64,000 nucleotides of DNA from Acidithiobacillus sulfurivorans. Its GTDB lineage: Bacteria > Pseudomonadota > Gammaproteobacteria > Acidithiobacillales > Acidithiobacillaceae. The position numbers and the translations under genes were made by a program. Numbering within the stretch: the stretch's first letter is position 1; the number at the start of each line of letters is the position of its first letter. A model generated the notes under the pieces. The model searched no databases and was not told where the DNA came from. It was given only the letters and a program-made list of their open reading frames with translations. The stretch covers positions 1-64,000 of the forward strand of contig NZ_JAAOMP010000164.1 of NCBI RefSeq assembly GCF_018853815.1, read 5' to 3'. This document shows, piece after piece, positions 1-9,315 of this stretch.

Positions 1-746
1 TACTGGTAGGCGTGAATTTTGCGCGGGCCCTGGCCTTTGCCTGGGATATTCCGGTTATTCCCGTTCATCATCTGGAAGGACACCTGCTTGCTCCCCTGCT
101 CAATGGGGTGGCGCCCTTTCCGGCGGTGGCTTTGTTGGTTTCCGGTGGGCATACCATGCTCATTGAAGTGCGGGGGCTGGGTGATTATGTGTTGCTGGGT
201 GAAACCCTGGATGACGCAGCCGGTGAAGCTTTCGATAAAGCTGCTAAAATGCTGGGACTAGGCTATCCTGGGGGGCCGGCTCTGGCAGCTCTGGCAGAAG
301 GTGGTGACCCCGAGGCATTTCGTTTGCCTCGACCTCTTCTGGACCGCCCTGGCATGGACTTCAGCTTCAGCGGGTTGAAAACAGCCTTTCGTCTGGCGTC
401 CATGAAAGTCCCTGAAGGGGATGTGACCCAGAGAAAAAATCTGGCTGCCAGTTTTCAGCAGGCGGTGGTCGACACTCTGTTTCGGAAATGCCAGCGCGCC
501 TTGCAACACACCGGTCTGAAGCGTTTGATTGTGGCGGGCGGGGTGGGAGCCAATCGCGCCTTGCGCAGTGCTTTGCAAACCTTGGCCGCAGAGGGCGTAG
601 AATTATGTATCGCCGATTTGGCCCATTGTACGGATAATGCCGCGATGATTGCCCTGGCTGGTGCCTTGCATCCCGAAATGGCCCAGTCTGCCAGTGCTGA
701 CTTCCCGGTACGGGCGCGTTGGTCGCTGGTCAAGGAGGAAACATGA
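1..746 (+). CDS. tsaD: tRNA N6-threonylcarbamoyladenosine (t6A) synthase TsaD, C-terminal part (cut by window start)
   Basis: TsaD transfers the threonylcarbamoyl group to A37 of ANN-decoding tRNAs in the cytoplasm, together with TsaB and TsaE. The open frame runs from base 3, before the first possible start at 12 (GTG), so the gene begins upstream of the window. About 247 of the usual 340 or so residues are present. The metal-binding HLEGH motif, the VSGGHT loop and a late GGVGAN nucleotide-binding motif are visible and in the family order. The stop overlaps the start of the next gene (ATGA), which suggests translational coupling. The family assignment is firm. Confidence 0.95.
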   Translation, partial: LVGVNFARALAFAWDIPVIPVHHLEGHLLAPLLNGVAPFPAVALLVSGGHTMLIEVRGLGDYVLLGETLDDAAGEAFDKAAKMLGLGYPGGPALAALAEGGDPEAFRLPRPLLDRPGMDFSFSGLKTAFRLASMKVPEGDVTQRKNLAASFQQAVVDTLFRKCQRALQHTGLKRLIVAGGVGANRALRSALQTLAAEGVELCIADLAHCTDNAAMIALAGALHPEMAQSASADFPVRARWSLVKEET

Positions 747-1273
747 CGGGTGAATCTTTTTCTCTGGATACGGTGGTTGACGAACGTGCGGCTGTCGATC
801 CGGATTTTCAGCAAGGTCTGGATTGGCAGCAGACCGGTCATCCCGAAGAAGCAGCAGAAGCCTTCAGGCGTTCACTGGAGGCGGATCCTGACACCGCATT
901 GATCTGGACGTTCTATGCCTGGGCACTGGCGGCATCGGGCGACAATCATGGCGCAATTGCCGCCTGCCGACGGGCCATCGCCTGTGACGCAGAATGGGGG
1001 CAGGCCTGGAATGATCTTGGCGAATACCTCATGGATACCGGACGGGAAAATGAAGCCCTATTTGTGATTCGGCGGGCGCTCAAATCCCGGCATTTTGATG
1101 CGCCGCATCTGGCGCAAATGAATCTGGCGCGCTATTACCTGCATCAGGGCAGCATGCGCCGTGCCCTGGCCGCTGCTCAGGAAGCGCAGCATTTGGCGCC
1201 TGGATTTCGTCCTGCCGAAAAGCTGGCGCAATGGATAGACGAACGCATGCAGGAATGGAATATCCGCGATTAA
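743..1273 (+). CDS. TPR-repeat protein coupled to tsaD
   Basis: This 176-residue soluble protein has tetratricopeptide-type helical repeats, seen for example in the stretches around [25 protein letters not shown] and [11 protein letters not shown]. Such repeats normally mediate protein-protein contacts. No catalytic motif or signal peptide is seen. The start at 743 is preferred over an in-frame GTG at 719 because a strong AGGAGGAAAC ribosome site precedes it and it overlaps the tsaD stop as ATGA. Its partner is unknown; coupling to tsaD may only reflect operon packing. Confidence 0.8.
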   Translation: MTGESFSLDTVVDERAAVDPDFQQGLDWQQTGHPEEAAEAFRRSLEADPDTALIWTFYAWALAASGDNHGAIAACRRAIACDAEWGQAWNDLGEYLMDTGRENEALFVIRRALKSRHFDAPHLAQMNLARYYLHQGSMRRALAAAQEAQHLAPGFRPAEKLAQWIDERMQEWNIRD

Positions 1274-1320
1274 AATCGTCTTGGGCTAGGGGTGAATTTT
1301 TTATTATGGAGGTGCAATCA

Positions 1321-1689
1321 ATGCCTGGATATATGACTAAGAACTGGGATCACAAGACAAAAACGAGAGTTTTTGTAGGGGTGTTGTATGCCTGCTCAGT
1401 GGCGATTTCATTCTTGTCCCCAGTTACGGCCTATGCCGAAACAACGGATCTCAAGCAAGGAGCCCAGCAGGCTGGACAAGAAGTTGGTTCAACCGTCCAT
1501 AAAATTGGTCAAGCAGGAAAAGATGTGGGTCTTGGTATCGCTCATGAGGCGGTAGATATTGGTCACGCAGTGAAAGCTGGTGCCGTCGGTTTTTGGAATG
1601 CCGCTTCAGGGAAGACTTCACCTCCAGCAGAAAGTGCCAAGAATCGACCAGTTACAGGAATTACCAAAAGCCAGGAACAGCAGCATTAA
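1321..1689 (+). CDS. small exported protein of unknown function
   Basis: This is a 122-residue protein. A charged N-terminus is followed by a hydrophobic segment (about residues 18-37) and a probable signal-peptidase site after AYA. The mature part is short, glycine- and alanine-rich and probably amphipathic-helical, with repeated VG, GHAV and GQ patterns, and ends in a polar tail. The start at ATG 1321 is chosen because GGAGGTG lies just upstream; the frame is open further 5' into the TPR gene but has no good start there. No family is recognised. It may be a periplasmic or envelope-stress protein, which is a guess from the signal peptide only. Confidence 0.6.
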   Translation: MPGYMTKNWDHKTKTRVFVGVLYACSVAISFLSPVTAYAETTDLKQGAQQAGQEVGSTVHKIGQAGKDVGLGIAHEAVDIGHAVKAGAVGFWNAASGKTSPPAESAKNRPVTGITKSQEQQH

Positions 1690-1753
1690 CCCTCGTTTTG
1701 TCTCAAAAGTCCCCGGCCCTGACATCTGCAACAGGTTTTCGATGCGGGGCGGT

Positions 1754-2350
1754 TCAGTGTTTTTTGAAGGGTGTTTCGCGGCCATCGAGCAGGCGCTGAA
1801 TATTACTGCGATGCCGCCAAAGAATCAGGATTACCAGCACGATAATCAGGGCATGCAGACTGTTACTGGCAGACAAAGCAAAAACAAGGGGTATCGCGCT
1901 GATGGCGGCCAGAAGCGCGGCGAGGGAGGACACCCGCATGACGGCAAAAACCACTATCCATACACCCAGCACCGATAATCCCAGTAACGGCATCAGCGCC
2001 AGCAGGATACCCATGGCCGTAGCCACCCCCTTACCCCCCCGAAATCCAAAATAAACGGGATACAAATGGCCGAGAAAGGTCGCCAGTGCGACGGCGGCCA
2101 GGATCCAGCCTTCCGCACCCAACCATCGGGCAATCACAATGGGAATGATGCCTTTGATCAGATCGCCGCAAAGCGTCAGTGCTGCGGCTTTTTTGCCGCC
2201 GATGCGCAGAATGTTGGTTGCCCCCGGATTCCCGGATCCGGATTGCCGAGGATCACCCAGGCCCATGGCACGACCTACCAGAATGGCGGTCGCTATAGAA
2301 CCGATCAGGTAGGCACCCACTATGAAAACAATATCAATAATGACAGACAT
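1754..2350 (-). CDS. plsY: glycerol-3-phosphate acyltransferase PlsY
   Basis: PlsY moves an acyl group from acyl-phosphate to glycerol-3-phosphate, the first step of phospholipid synthesis, in the inner membrane. The 198-residue protein has the expected multi-pass hydrophobic profile and the family's conserved loops: [10 protein letters not shown] near residues 37-46 and the FRGGKGVAT loop near 103-111. Its length fits the family (about 200). It is divergent from folB with about 66 bp between starts. The C-terminus after residue 185 is short and polar, as usual. The assignment is confident. Confidence 0.95.
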   Translation of the reverse strand: MSVIIDIVFIVGAYLIGSIATAILVGRAMGLGDPRQSGSGNPGATNILRIGGKKAAALTLCGDLIKGIIPIVIARWLGAEGWILAAVALATFLGHLYPVYFGFRGGKGVATAMGILLALMPLLGLSVLGVWIVVFAVMRVSSLAALLAAISAIPLVFALSASNSLHALIIVLVILILWRHRSNIQRLLDGRETPFKKH

Positions 2351-2416
2351 GCAGTGTGTTGGCCCAGAAAAGCGCTATTATAGGCCCAGACGCGACGCCT
2401 TGTCGCATTTTTCGGG

Positions 2417-2776
2417 ATGACTATGGATATTCTTTTCGTGCGGGAACTGAAAGTCGATACCCGCATCGGTATTTATGACTGGGAACGGCAGGTTAAACAG
2501 ACCGTTTTGATTGACCTGGAAATTGCCGCCGACACCCATGCTGCCGCCCAGTCGGACAAGGTAGAGCAAACCATCAATTATCAGACGGTCTGTCAACGCC
2601 TGGTCAGTCACATCAGTGCTTCCGAAGTGGAGCTGGTGGAAACCCTTGCCGAGCAGATTGCCGATATTATCCGGGGTGAATTTGCTGCGCGTTGGGTACA
2701 GGTGACGGTGCATAAACCGGCGGCGGTGCGGGGCACCCGTGATGTGGGTGTACGCATAGAAAGGGGTACGGATTAA
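2417..2776 (+). CDS. folB: dihydroneopterin aldolase FolB
   Basis: FolB converts 7,8-dihydroneopterin to 6-hydroxymethyl-dihydropterin and glycolaldehyde in folate synthesis. The 119-residue protein matches the family in length and pattern: an N-terminal [18 protein letters not shown] strand-loop, the [10 protein letters not shown] segment, the active-site region ending [12 protein letters not shown], and the VTVHKP strand near the C-terminus. A second ATG at 2423 is also possible, giving 117 residues. The 3' end overlaps the convergent rimO stop by 4 bp. The pteridine-reductase-like gene a little downstream fits the same pathway. Confidence 0.93.
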   Translation: MTMDILFVRELKVDTRIGIYDWERQVKQTVLIDLEIAADTHAAAQSDKVEQTINYQTVCQRLVSHISASEVELVETLAEQIADIIRGEFAARWVQVTVHKPAAVRGTRDVGVRIERGTD

Positions 2777-4116
2777 CCCAGACTGAAACAGTCTCCGTAC
2801 AGGTCGTGGTCGTCCGCACGGGTGATTTGCACGGCCAGGCGGTCACCGACTTTGAGGCCGCCCGCATTACTCAGGTGTACCACACCGTCTATTTCCGGCG
2901 CATCGCTGACGGAGCGGGCTATTGCCCGGCCCCCGCGCTCCGTGGCATCTACCAGCACCTCACGACGCTGACCCACATGCCGCTGGAGCCGTGCACGGCT
3001 GATGCTTTCCTGCACCCGCATGAATTCGGCGCGACGTTCTTCCCTGACTGCTTCCGGAACGGCACCGGGCAAGGCGTTGGCGGGTGCGCCTTCGACCGGA
3101 GAATAGGCAAAGCAGCCCACCCGGTCCAGTTCTGCAACGCGCAGAAAATCCAGCAGTTCTGAAAATTCGGCTTCGGTTTCACCGGGAAACCCGACAATAA
3201 AAGTGCTACGGATGGTCAAATCAGGCACCTGTTGCCGCCAGTGAGCAATGCGCTCCAGAGTTTTTTCGGCAGCAGCGGGACGGCGCATGGCCTTGAGAAT
3301 CCGGGGGCTACCATGCTGCAGGGGCGCATCCAGATAAGGCAGGATTTTTCCCTCAGCCATGAGGGGTAGCAGTTCATCAATATGGGGGTAGGGGTACACA
3401 TAGTGCAAACGCACCCAGACACCCAACTCCCCCAGTGCCGCACAAAGATCGGTGATCCGGGTTTTGATGGGGCGCCCATCGTGAAAGGCCGTGCGATATT
3501 TACGGTCGACCCCATAAGCTCCGGTGTCCTGGGAAATCACCAGCAATTCCTGGACGCCTCCAGAAACCAGGGCTTCGGCTTCCCGCAAAATATCACCGGG
3601 TTCGCGACTGACCAGTTTGCCACGCATGCTGGGAATAATGCAGAAACTGCAGGACTGATTGCAGCCTTCGGAAATTTTCAGGTAAGCGTAGTGTGCCGGA
3701 GTCAGGCGCAGGCCCTGGGGAGGAACCAGATCGGTATAGGGATCATGCAGGGGAGGCAGTGCGGTGTGAATGGCCTCCAGTACTGCGCCAGACTGCTGGG
3801 GACCCGTAACGGCCAGCACCTTGGGATGCACATTGCGAATAAAGTCCCCGTTATCCTTGGCCCCCAGGCAACCGGTGACGACCACCTTGCCATTTTCATC
3901 GAGGGCTTCGCCAATGGCTTCCAGCGATTCTGTCACCGCTGCGTCAATGAAACCGCAGGTGTTGACGACCACCACATCGGCGTCGGCGTAATCGCCTACC
4001 AGCAGGTAGCCCTCAGCCCGCAACTGGGTAAGGATACGCTCGCTGTCCACGGTAGCTTTGGGACAGCCCAGGCTGACGAAACCGACTTTGGGGGTTTTGC
4101 TGAGAGGATTTTTCAA
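2773..4116 (-). CDS. rimO: ribosomal protein S12 methylthiotransferase RimO
   Basis: RimO is a radical-SAM enzyme that adds a methylthio group to an aspartate of ribosomal protein S12. The 447-residue protein has the three MTTase domains in order. First is the N-terminal UPF0004 domain with cluster cysteines in SLGCPK, NTCGF and TGCLGA. Next is the radical-SAM core with CNQSCSFC near residue 151. Last is a C-terminal TRAM domain. The ASPDAEIDGV-type segment near the end separates it from MiaB, and the [12 protein letters not shown] start is typical of RimO. It overlaps the next upstream gene region by 4 bp, so the NifU-type protein and RimO are probably cotranscribed, and an Fe-S scaffold there would make sense. 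Confidence 0.95.
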   Translation of the reverse strand: MKNPLSKTPKVGFVSLGCPKATVDSERILTQLRAEGYLLVGDYADADVVVVNTCGFIDAAVTESLEAIGEALDENGKVVVTGCLGAKDNGDFIRNVHPKVLAVTGPQQSGAVLEAIHTALPPLHDPYTDLVPPQGLRLTPAHYAYLKISEGCNQSCSFCIIPSMRGKLVSREPGDILREAEALVSGGVQELLVISQDTGAYGVDRKYRTAFHDGRPIKTRITDLCAALGELGVWVRLHYVYPYPHIDELLPLMAEGKILPYLDAPLQHGSPRILKAMRRPAAAEKTLERIAHWRQQVPDLTIRSTFIVGFPGETEAEFSELLDFLRVAELDRVGCFAYSPVEGAPANALPGAVPEAVREERRAEFMRVQESISRARLQRHVGQRREVLVDATERGGRAIARSVSDAPEIDGVVHLSNAGGLKVGDRLAVQITRADDHDLYGDCFSLG

Positions 4117-4490
4117 AAGGTATTACTCACGCTGACGACTCCGGAGACGGCACCGACAATGCGTTCCACCACCTGTTTGAGATCAATGACCGCGTTGGGA
4201 CAGCCCGCGCAGGCGCCCTTCATGCGCACCCGGACATCGCGCTGGATAATGTCTACCAGTTCAATATCGCCGCCGTCGCGCATGAGAATGCGACGGACGG
4301 TGTGCACGGCTTCGGCGACGGCTTCGGGGTCGGGCAGGGGATCATCCGGACCATAACGCTTCTGGCGGTCCAGTCCACGGGCGGCCATGGCCTGGGCATG
4401 GGCAATTTTGGCCGCAGCGAGCGGGTCCTGCTCTTCCAGAGCATCCAGTTCTTCTTCGCTGTAAAAGCGGATGGGGGCTTTGCTGTTCAT
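4113..4490 (-). CDS. NifU C-terminal-domain (Nfu-type) iron-sulfur protein
   Basis: The C-terminal 75 or so residues form a NifU/Nfu domain with the family's CxxC cluster ligand (ACAGCPN), flanked by the typical GGDIELV and VRMKGAC strands. These proteins carry or deliver [4Fe-4S] clusters. The N-terminal 45 residues are polar and carry no recognised domain. The frame could begin at a TTG at 4499, but ATG 4490 is chosen; it lies just after the stop of the SDR gene. The location between an SDR and rimO (which needs two [4Fe-4S] clusters) suggests a role in cluster supply, which is inferred. Confidence 0.85.
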   Translation of the reverse strand: MNSKAPIRFYSEEELDALEEQDPLAAAKIAHAQAMAARGLDRQKRYGPDDPLPDPEAVAEAVHTVRRILMRDGGDIELVDIIQRDVRVRMKGACAGCPNAVIDLKQVVERIVGAVSGVVSVSNTF

Positions 4491-4495
4491 GGGGA

Positions 4496-5236
4496 TCAAT
4501 ATAACATGCGCCCGCCATCGACGACGAGGTTATGGCCGGTGGTGTATTGGGCGTCAAAAAGCAGATAAGCCACCGCCGAGGCGATATCCTGAGGATTCCC
4601 GACCCGCTTCAGGGCGTTGCGCTCCAGCAGTGCCTGTTTATCTCCATCTGGAGGGTCCTGGTTTTCTGCCCAGAGTACTACGCCTGGAGAAACACTGTTG
4701 ACGCGAATATCCGGACCCAGTTCTTTGGCCAGGGAGCGGGTCAGCGCCAGTAGACCCGCTTTACTGACGCTGTAAGGCAAATAAGATCGCAGGGGAATCT
4801 CTCCATGAATGTCACCGATGTTGACCACGGCTCCGTGACTGCGGCGTAAATGGGGAGCTGCCGCCTGGGTCAGGAACAGGGGCGCACGCAAATGAATGGC
4901 CTCCATTCGCTGCCAATCCTCAGGCGTGATTTGCTCAAAAGGGCTGGACTGATAAATGGAGGCGTTATTGACGAGGCCATCCAGGCGGCCGAAATGCTCC
5001 ACGCTGGCGGCAATCAGTTGGGCGGGAAAAGGCACAGCGACCAGATCGCCAGCAATCAGTAAACATTTTGTACGGTATTGATGGCGCAGTTCGGCGGCCA
5101 GGGCTTCGGCATCACTGCGGGATCGCCTATAATGCAGGACCAACTGGCAGCCTTCTGCGGCCAGTTGCCGGGCGATGGCGGCTCCCACCCTGCGGGCGGC
5201 GCCAGTGATCAGAACAACTTTTTCGGTAGCTTTCAA
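4496..5236 (-). CDS. short-chain dehydrogenase, pteridine-reductase-like
   Basis: This 246-residue classical SDR has the NAD(P)-binding TGAARRVG motif near the N-terminus, NNAS near residue 90, a catalytic YSVSK near residue 157 and the terminal GHNLVVDGG. An ARR at the glycine motif and the DIHGE loop resemble the pteridine reductases (FolM/PTR1) that reduce dihydropterins or dihydrofolate with NADPH. FolB nearby fits this. The only usable start is TTG at 5236, since the Rossmann motif follows after eight residues. That start lies only 9 bp from the divergent methyltransferase start at 5246. SDR is certain, the substrate less so. Confidence 0.82.
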   Translation of the reverse strand: MKATEKVVLITGAARRVGAAIARQLAAEGCQLVLHYRRSRSDAEALAAELRHQYRTKCLLIAGDLVAVPFPAQLIAASVEHFGRLDGLVNNASIYQSSPFEQITPEDWQRMEAIHLRAPLFLTQAAAPHLRRSHGAVVNIGDIHGEIPLRSYLPYSVSKAGLLALTRSLAKELGPDIRVNSVSPGVVLWAENQDPPDGDKQALLERNALKRVGNPQDIASAVAYLLFDAQYTTGHNLVVDGGRMLY

Positions 5237-5245
5237 GAGGATTCC

Positions 5246-6388
5246 ATGCGCGCAGAGCGTCCCGATTTTTTAACCCATTCCCAAGGAGGGCGCAAGGCCA
5301 GCCTGCCGGTTCCGGATGCTGCCGCGCAAGCCCATTCGGCGCTTTTGCTGGAGCGGATTCGTGCCGAAATCCAGGCTGCAGGGGGCGTGATTTGTTTTCG
5401 CCGCTACATGGAGATGGCTTTGTATACCCCCGGTTTGGGATATTACATGGCCGGGCAAAACCGCCTGGGTGCCGACGGCGATTTTGTGACCGCCCCGGAA
5501 ATGGGTTCGGTGCTGGGCAGCGTGTTGGCACGGGTGCTGGCTCCGTTGCTACCAACGGACGCGCATAGTGACGGTATGCTTGAATTTGGCGCAGGCCGTG
5601 GTTTTCTGGCGCAACAAATTCAGCAACGCTTGCCGATGGTCCCCTATACGGTGCTGGAACTCAGCCCGGATCTGCAGGAACAGCAACGGGCAATGCTTCC
5701 CTCAGTCAATCATGTGCAGCAGCTACCCGCGCACTGGCGCGGCGTCATGCTGGCCAATGAGGTGCTGGATGCCATGCCGGTAGTGGTCGTCGAAAGAGAT
5801 GATCAGGGCGTGTTGCGGGAGCGCGCGGTGCGTTGGAATGGAGAAGGGCTGGAATGGGCCTGGATGCCAGATCCTTATGCCGCCGAAGCTATTGACCCCG
5901 GTTTGCTGCCGCTGATGGCGCAGTGGCCTGAACATTACCGCACCGAATTGCATCCTCTAGCCACCGCCTGGTTGCGGGAAGTGGCGAATTGCCTGCAATC
6001 CGGGGCGCTGATACTGATAGATTACGGCCATGAGGCTGGAGAGTATTATCATCCCCAGCGTCAGTCGGGCAGTTTACGCGCCTATTATCGCCAACACTGG
6101 CTGGATGATCCGTTTTATTGGCCGGGATTATGTGATCTGACTGCCCATGTGAATTTCAGCACGTTACTGCATGTTGCGCCAACGCTTGGTCTGAAAGTGG
6201 ATTTCTACGGAAATCTCGCCCGCTTTCTGGTGGAACATGGTCTTGCCGAAGTCTATGCAGAGTTGGCCGCCGGGCAGGAGGCCGCAGCACTTTTCGCATT
6301 AAATAATGAAATCAAACGCCTGACCATGCCTCAGGAAATGGGCGAAAGCTTTAAGGTGTTGATTCTGAAAAAGAGAGAAAAAATATGA
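5246..6388 (+). CDS. SAM-dependent methyltransferase of the MidA/NDUFAF7 (DUF185) family
   Basis: This 380-residue protein has the family's N-terminal RYMEMALYTPGLGYYM segment and the GDFVTAPEMG motif, followed by a SAM-binding LEFGAGRGFLA loop near residue 115. Family members methylate arginine in a complex-I subunit in mitochondria; bacterial substrates are mostly unknown. The start at ATG 5246 is supported by AAGAGG six bases upstream; the frame extends further 5' but only over the divergent SDR gene. It overlaps the next gene by ATGA. A Hyf/complex-I-like operon lies elsewhere in this window, but no direct link can be shown. Confidence 0.88.
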   Translation: MRAERPDFLTHSQGGRKASLPVPDAAAQAHSALLLERIRAEIQAAGGVICFRRYMEMALYTPGLGYYMAGQNRLGADGDFVTAPEMGSVLGSVLARVLAPLLPTDAHSDGMLEFGAGRGFLAQQIQQRLPMVPYTVLELSPDLQEQQRAMLPSVNHVQQLPAHWRGVMLANEVLDAMPVVVVERDDQGVLRERAVRWNGEGLEWAWMPDPYAAEAIDPGLLPLMAQWPEHYRTELHPLATAWLREVANCLQSGALILIDYGHEAGEYYHPQRQSGSLRAYYRQHWLDDPFYWPGLCDLTAHVNFSTLLHVAPTLGLKVDFYGNLARFLVEHGLAEVYAELAAGQEAAALFALNNEIKRLTMPQEMGESFKVLILKKREKI

Positions 6389-6735
6389 CGATAACCATTT
6401 ACGGTATTCGGAATTGCGATACCATGAAAAAAGCTTTTGCCTGGTTGAACGCGCAAGGCTGGTCTTATGACTTCCATGATTACAAAAAAGCCGGAGTGGC
6501 CCTGTCAGACCTACAGCATTGGGCGACGCTATGGGGCTGGGAAGCGCTGATTAATCGCAAGGGAACAACCTGGCGGCGTTTACCCGAAGCGGCACGTGAA
6601 TGCCAGGATGCAGGCGCGGCTTTTGCCTTGATGATGGCGCAGCCCAGCCTGATCCGTCGCCCCATTCTCATCAGCGGTGATCAGGGCGTGCTGGGCTTTG
6701 ATCCGGAACGCTGGCTTCAGATGACCCGAGAATAA
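6385..6735 (+). CDS. ArsC/Spx-family protein, YffB-like
   Basis: This 116-residue thioredoxin-fold protein of the arsenate-reductase/Spx superfamily has a single active-site cysteine in GIRNCDTMKKAFAWL near residue 11. The conserved late proline segment (LIRRPILI) with a following short strand is also present. YffB-like members look like glutathione-dependent thiol reductases rather than true arsenate reductases, and their physiological substrate is not settled. It is translationally coupled (ATGA) to the methyltransferase. Its 3' end overlaps the convergent hemN by 19 bp. Confidence 0.85.
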   Translation: MTITIYGIRNCDTMKKAFAWLNAQGWSYDFHDYKKAGVALSDLQHWATLWGWEALINRKGTTWRRLPEAARECQDAGAAFALMMAQPSLIRRPILISGDQGVLGFDPERWLQMTRE

Positions 6736-8108
6736 CGTACCGACTTTTGTGGCAGGTAAGCATCAAAAACCATACAGACATGACGGATCAGGAGGCGACC
6801 TTGCGGAGTTACCTGCAGGTTTTCTGCGTCGATCTGAATCAGTCCATCCTGTTCCAGTTGCTTCAGGGCGGGCAGGCAATCGCTAAAATGTGCCCTGAAA
6901 TGGATACCGTACTGCTGCTGTAATGCCGCAAAATCCAGGCGAAAATCGCAGGTCAGTCGGTTGATGATATGACGGCGCAGCAGGTCTTCATCATTCAGGC
7001 GTGTGCCCTTTTCCACAGGAAGATGACCATGATCCAGCCTGTCTCCCCAGGCATCCAGGTCTTTGATATTCTGGCTGTAATTGGGGCCGACCATGGCAAT
7101 GGCGCTCATGCCGAAGGCAAGCAGGTCACTTCCCGCATGGGTGGAATAACCCTGGAAATTACGATAGAGGCTTCCTTCCCGTTGGGCCAGAGTCAGCTCG
7201 TCATCGGGTAAGGCGAAATGATCCATGCCAATGTATACATATCCGGCTTGCTGCAGTGTTGAGATACTTTCCGCCAGAATGCGCAGCTTGTTTTCCGGGG
7301 AGGGAATATCCGTTTCCAGAATGCGCCGCTGCGGCGGAAAGCGTTCGGGGAGATGGGCGTAATTGAATACCGACAATCGATTGGGGCGGAGGGTAATCAC
7401 AGCCTCCAGGGTGCGGGCAAAACTTTCCGGAGTTTGTAACGGCAAGCCATAAATCAAATCCAGACTGATGGAGCGGTAACCCAGGGACCGTGCCTCGGCC
7501 ATCACTGCAGCTAACAGTTCCAGACTTTGTTCCCGATGTACGGCTTTTTGCACGGCAACATCCAGATCCTGCACGCCAATACTGATGCGATTAAAGCCGA
7601 ATTCCCGGAGGAGCTTGAGAGTGCCCGGTTCCAGGGCGCGAGGATCAATTTCAACACCGTATTCTCCCTGATCATCGGGCAGGAGCTGAAAATGCCGATG
7701 AATACTGTTCAGCAGGGTACTCAGGTCATTCTGACGCAAAAAGGAGGGGGTGCCACCGCCAAAATGCAGCTGCTCTACCGGACGACTGGCATCCAGATGA
7801 GTGAGATACAAAGCCATTTCTTTTTCCAGACGCGCGACATAAGGGCCGCCCCATTCGTGATGACGGGTGACTACCTTGGTGCAGGCGCAATAAAAACAGA
7901 GGTGTTCACAAAAGGGAATATGAAAATACAGGGATAGTGGCCGGGCTTGATGATTGGACGCCTGCAGTGCCCTGATCAGACCGATCTCGTCAAAATCTGT
8001 GTGAAAGTGCGGCGCAGTCGGATAAGAGGTGTAGCGCGGCCCCGCTTGATCGTAACGACGGATGAGATCGGAATCGACAATCACGCTTTGTTCGGGAACG
8101 GTAGGCAT
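6717..8108 (-). CDS. hemN: oxygen-independent coproporphyrinogen III dehydrogenase HemN
   Basis: HemN is a radical-SAM enzyme that decarboxylates coproporphyrinogen III to protoporphyrinogen IX without oxygen in heme synthesis. The 463-residue protein starts with the typical RYDQAGPRYTSYPTA. It carries the CEHLCFYCAC cluster motif (Cys near 67, 71, 74) and the HFGGGTPSFL glycine motif, and has the C-terminal HemN domain (RLTCDFRLDF segment). Full length and the N-terminal tyrosine/arginine segment separate it from the HemW-type paralogues. It lies tail-to-tail with the YffB-like gene. The assignment is confident. Confidence 0.95.
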   Translation of the reverse strand: MPTVPEQSVIVDSDLIRRYDQAGPRYTSYPTAPHFHTDFDEIGLIRALQASNHQARPLSLYFHIPFCEHLCFYCACTKVVTRHHEWGGPYVARLEKEMALYLTHLDASRPVEQLHFGGGTPSFLRQNDLSTLLNSIHRHFQLLPDDQGEYGVEIDPRALEPGTLKLLREFGFNRISIGVQDLDVAVQKAVHREQSLELLAAVMAEARSLGYRSISLDLIYGLPLQTPESFARTLEAVITLRPNRLSVFNYAHLPERFPPQRRILETDIPSPENKLRILAESISTLQQAGYVYIGMDHFALPDDELTLAQREGSLYRNFQGYSTHAGSDLLAFGMSAIAMVGPNYSQNIKDLDAWGDRLDHGHLPVEKGTRLNDEDLLRRHIINRLTCDFRLDFAALQQQYGIHFRAHFSDCLPALKQLEQDGLIQIDAENLQVTPQGRLLIRHVCMVFDAYLPQKSVRYSRVI

Positions 8109-8144
8109 GGAAACGCCCTCTATCTGACGGGAAGAATTCTCAGA

Positions 8145-9077
8145 TCATACGCCCTGAATATCTTTTACTCCAAGCAGATTTGCAGCCACACTGGCCCGTA
8201 TTTCTGCCAGAAAGGCGCGCATGTGGTCTTGTTCCGACTGCTCAGCCGTGGTGGCTGCCTGCAAAGTCTGCCAGAGGCCCTGAGGACCCAGTGGCAGGGC
8301 GTGCACATACCCTTTTTCTCCGTAGCTCCCCACCGCCCAGGAAGGCAGGGCGGCAATACCCTGACCCGAGGCGACCAGTTGCAGGATGATGACCGTCAGT
8401 TCGGCGTGACGCCGGCGCCAGGGCTGGATGCCAGCGGGTTGCAGAAACTCCCGGAATAAATCCAGGCGTCGGTCTTCCACCGGATAGGTGATGAGGGTTT
8501 CTTCCAGAAAATCGGCGGGCTCCAGAAAAGACTTGCTGGCCAGGGCGTGGCGAGGATTAACCAAGGCGACCACTTCGTAGGCAAACAGGGGATGCAGGGT
8601 GATGTCCGCAGCCATGGCATCGGGGGCGGTCAGTACGGTCAGATCAGCCTGATGACTTTGCAGGAGGGGCAGAGGGTCCTGTTGAAAGCCGGAAACCAGG
8701 TCCATCTCAACGTCCGGCCAGTTTTCCCGGAAACGATCCATGGCTGGGGTCAGCCAGTCAAAGCAGGTATGACATTCCACCGCAATACGCAGACGTCCAC
8801 TGTTGCCAAGGGCCCGACGTTTGAGTTCTTCCTGCAACTGCCGCACGCGGGGCAGGACTTCCCGCGCCGCCGCCAGCAATTCTTCGCCGGCAGGGCTGAG
8901 GCGCAATTGGCTGCCGCGTTCGCGGTCCAGAATATTGACACCAAATTCCGCTTCCAGACCCCGGAGCTGATGGGACAGAGCAGACTGGGTCAGATGCAGG
9001 CGTTGGGCTGCAGCAGCCAGACTGCCAAACTGGGCGACAGCTTCGATGGTGCGCAGGTGGCGAATTTCAATGGGCAT
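8145..9077 (-). CDS. LysR-family transcriptional regulator, MetR-like
   Basis: This 310-residue LysR-type regulator has an N-terminal winged helix-turn-helix (residues about 4-62, with SLAAAAQRLHLTQSALSHQLRGLE) and a type-2 periplasmic-binding-fold effector domain. The segment AVECHTCFDWLTPAM closely resembles MetR of other proteobacteria, which binds homocysteine and controls methionine genes. No methionine gene lies beside it here, so the target is not evident from context. It is 36 bp upstream of hemN in the same direction. Regulator class is certain; the MetR label is likely. Confidence 0.85.
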   Translation of the reverse strand: MPIEIRHLRTIEAVAQFGSLAAAAQRLHLTQSALSHQLRGLEAEFGVNILDRERGSQLRLSPAGEELLAAAREVLPRVRQLQEELKRRALGNSGRLRIAVECHTCFDWLTPAMDRFRENWPDVEMDLVSGFQQDPLPLLQSHQADLTVLTAPDAMAADITLHPLFAYEVVALVNPRHALASKSFLEPADFLEETLITYPVEDRRLDLFREFLQPAGIQPWRRRHAELTVIILQLVASGQGIAALPSWAVGSYGEKGYVHALPLGPQGLWQTLQAATTAEQSEQDHMRAFLAEIRASVAANLLGVKDIQGV

Positions 9078-9149
9078 GGCAGGCTCGATTCAGGAGGTTT
9101 CCAGAACGCATTGTCCCACGATCATCGCGTCCTGCAACATGAATTAATG

Positions 9150-9293
9150 CTCAAAACGGCAGTCGGTCGGGAAGCTTTTTGCTCCAACGTCCCTTGCCTG
9201 TTGTTCTAAGGCTTATCCTGCTGTCAGGAGAGAACTCGCCCTTTGGGCTCAAACAGCTCTCCTGACGGGCGCAGGATTTCACCAAGAACAACA
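9150..9293. repeat. repeated hairpin element, copy 1 (truncated on the right)
   Basis: This segment aligns nearly base for base (about nine in ten identical by eye) with 12145-12288. The core folds as nested inverted repeats: TTGTTCT at 9201 with AGAACAA at 9285, ATCCTGC near 9214 with GCAGGAT at 9271, and GTCAGGAGAG near 9223 with CTCTCCTGAC near 9256. The left end resembles the terminal inverted repeat of copy 2 but has changed bases, and the matching right end is missing. It fills most of the non-coding gap 9078-9497 together with the promoter that follows. It may be a MITE-like relic. Confidence 0.75.
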
Positions 9294-9315
9294 TGTCTAA
9301 ATTAATATTTAAAGA

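Noticed and set aside
719-742. An upstream GTG as start of the TPR protein.
   Set aside because: The ATG at 743 has a much better ribosome site and the usual ATGA overlap with tsaD.
3382-4356. A 324-codon open frame antisense to rimO and the NifU-type gene.
   Set aside because: It crosses two well-supported genes and has no motif.
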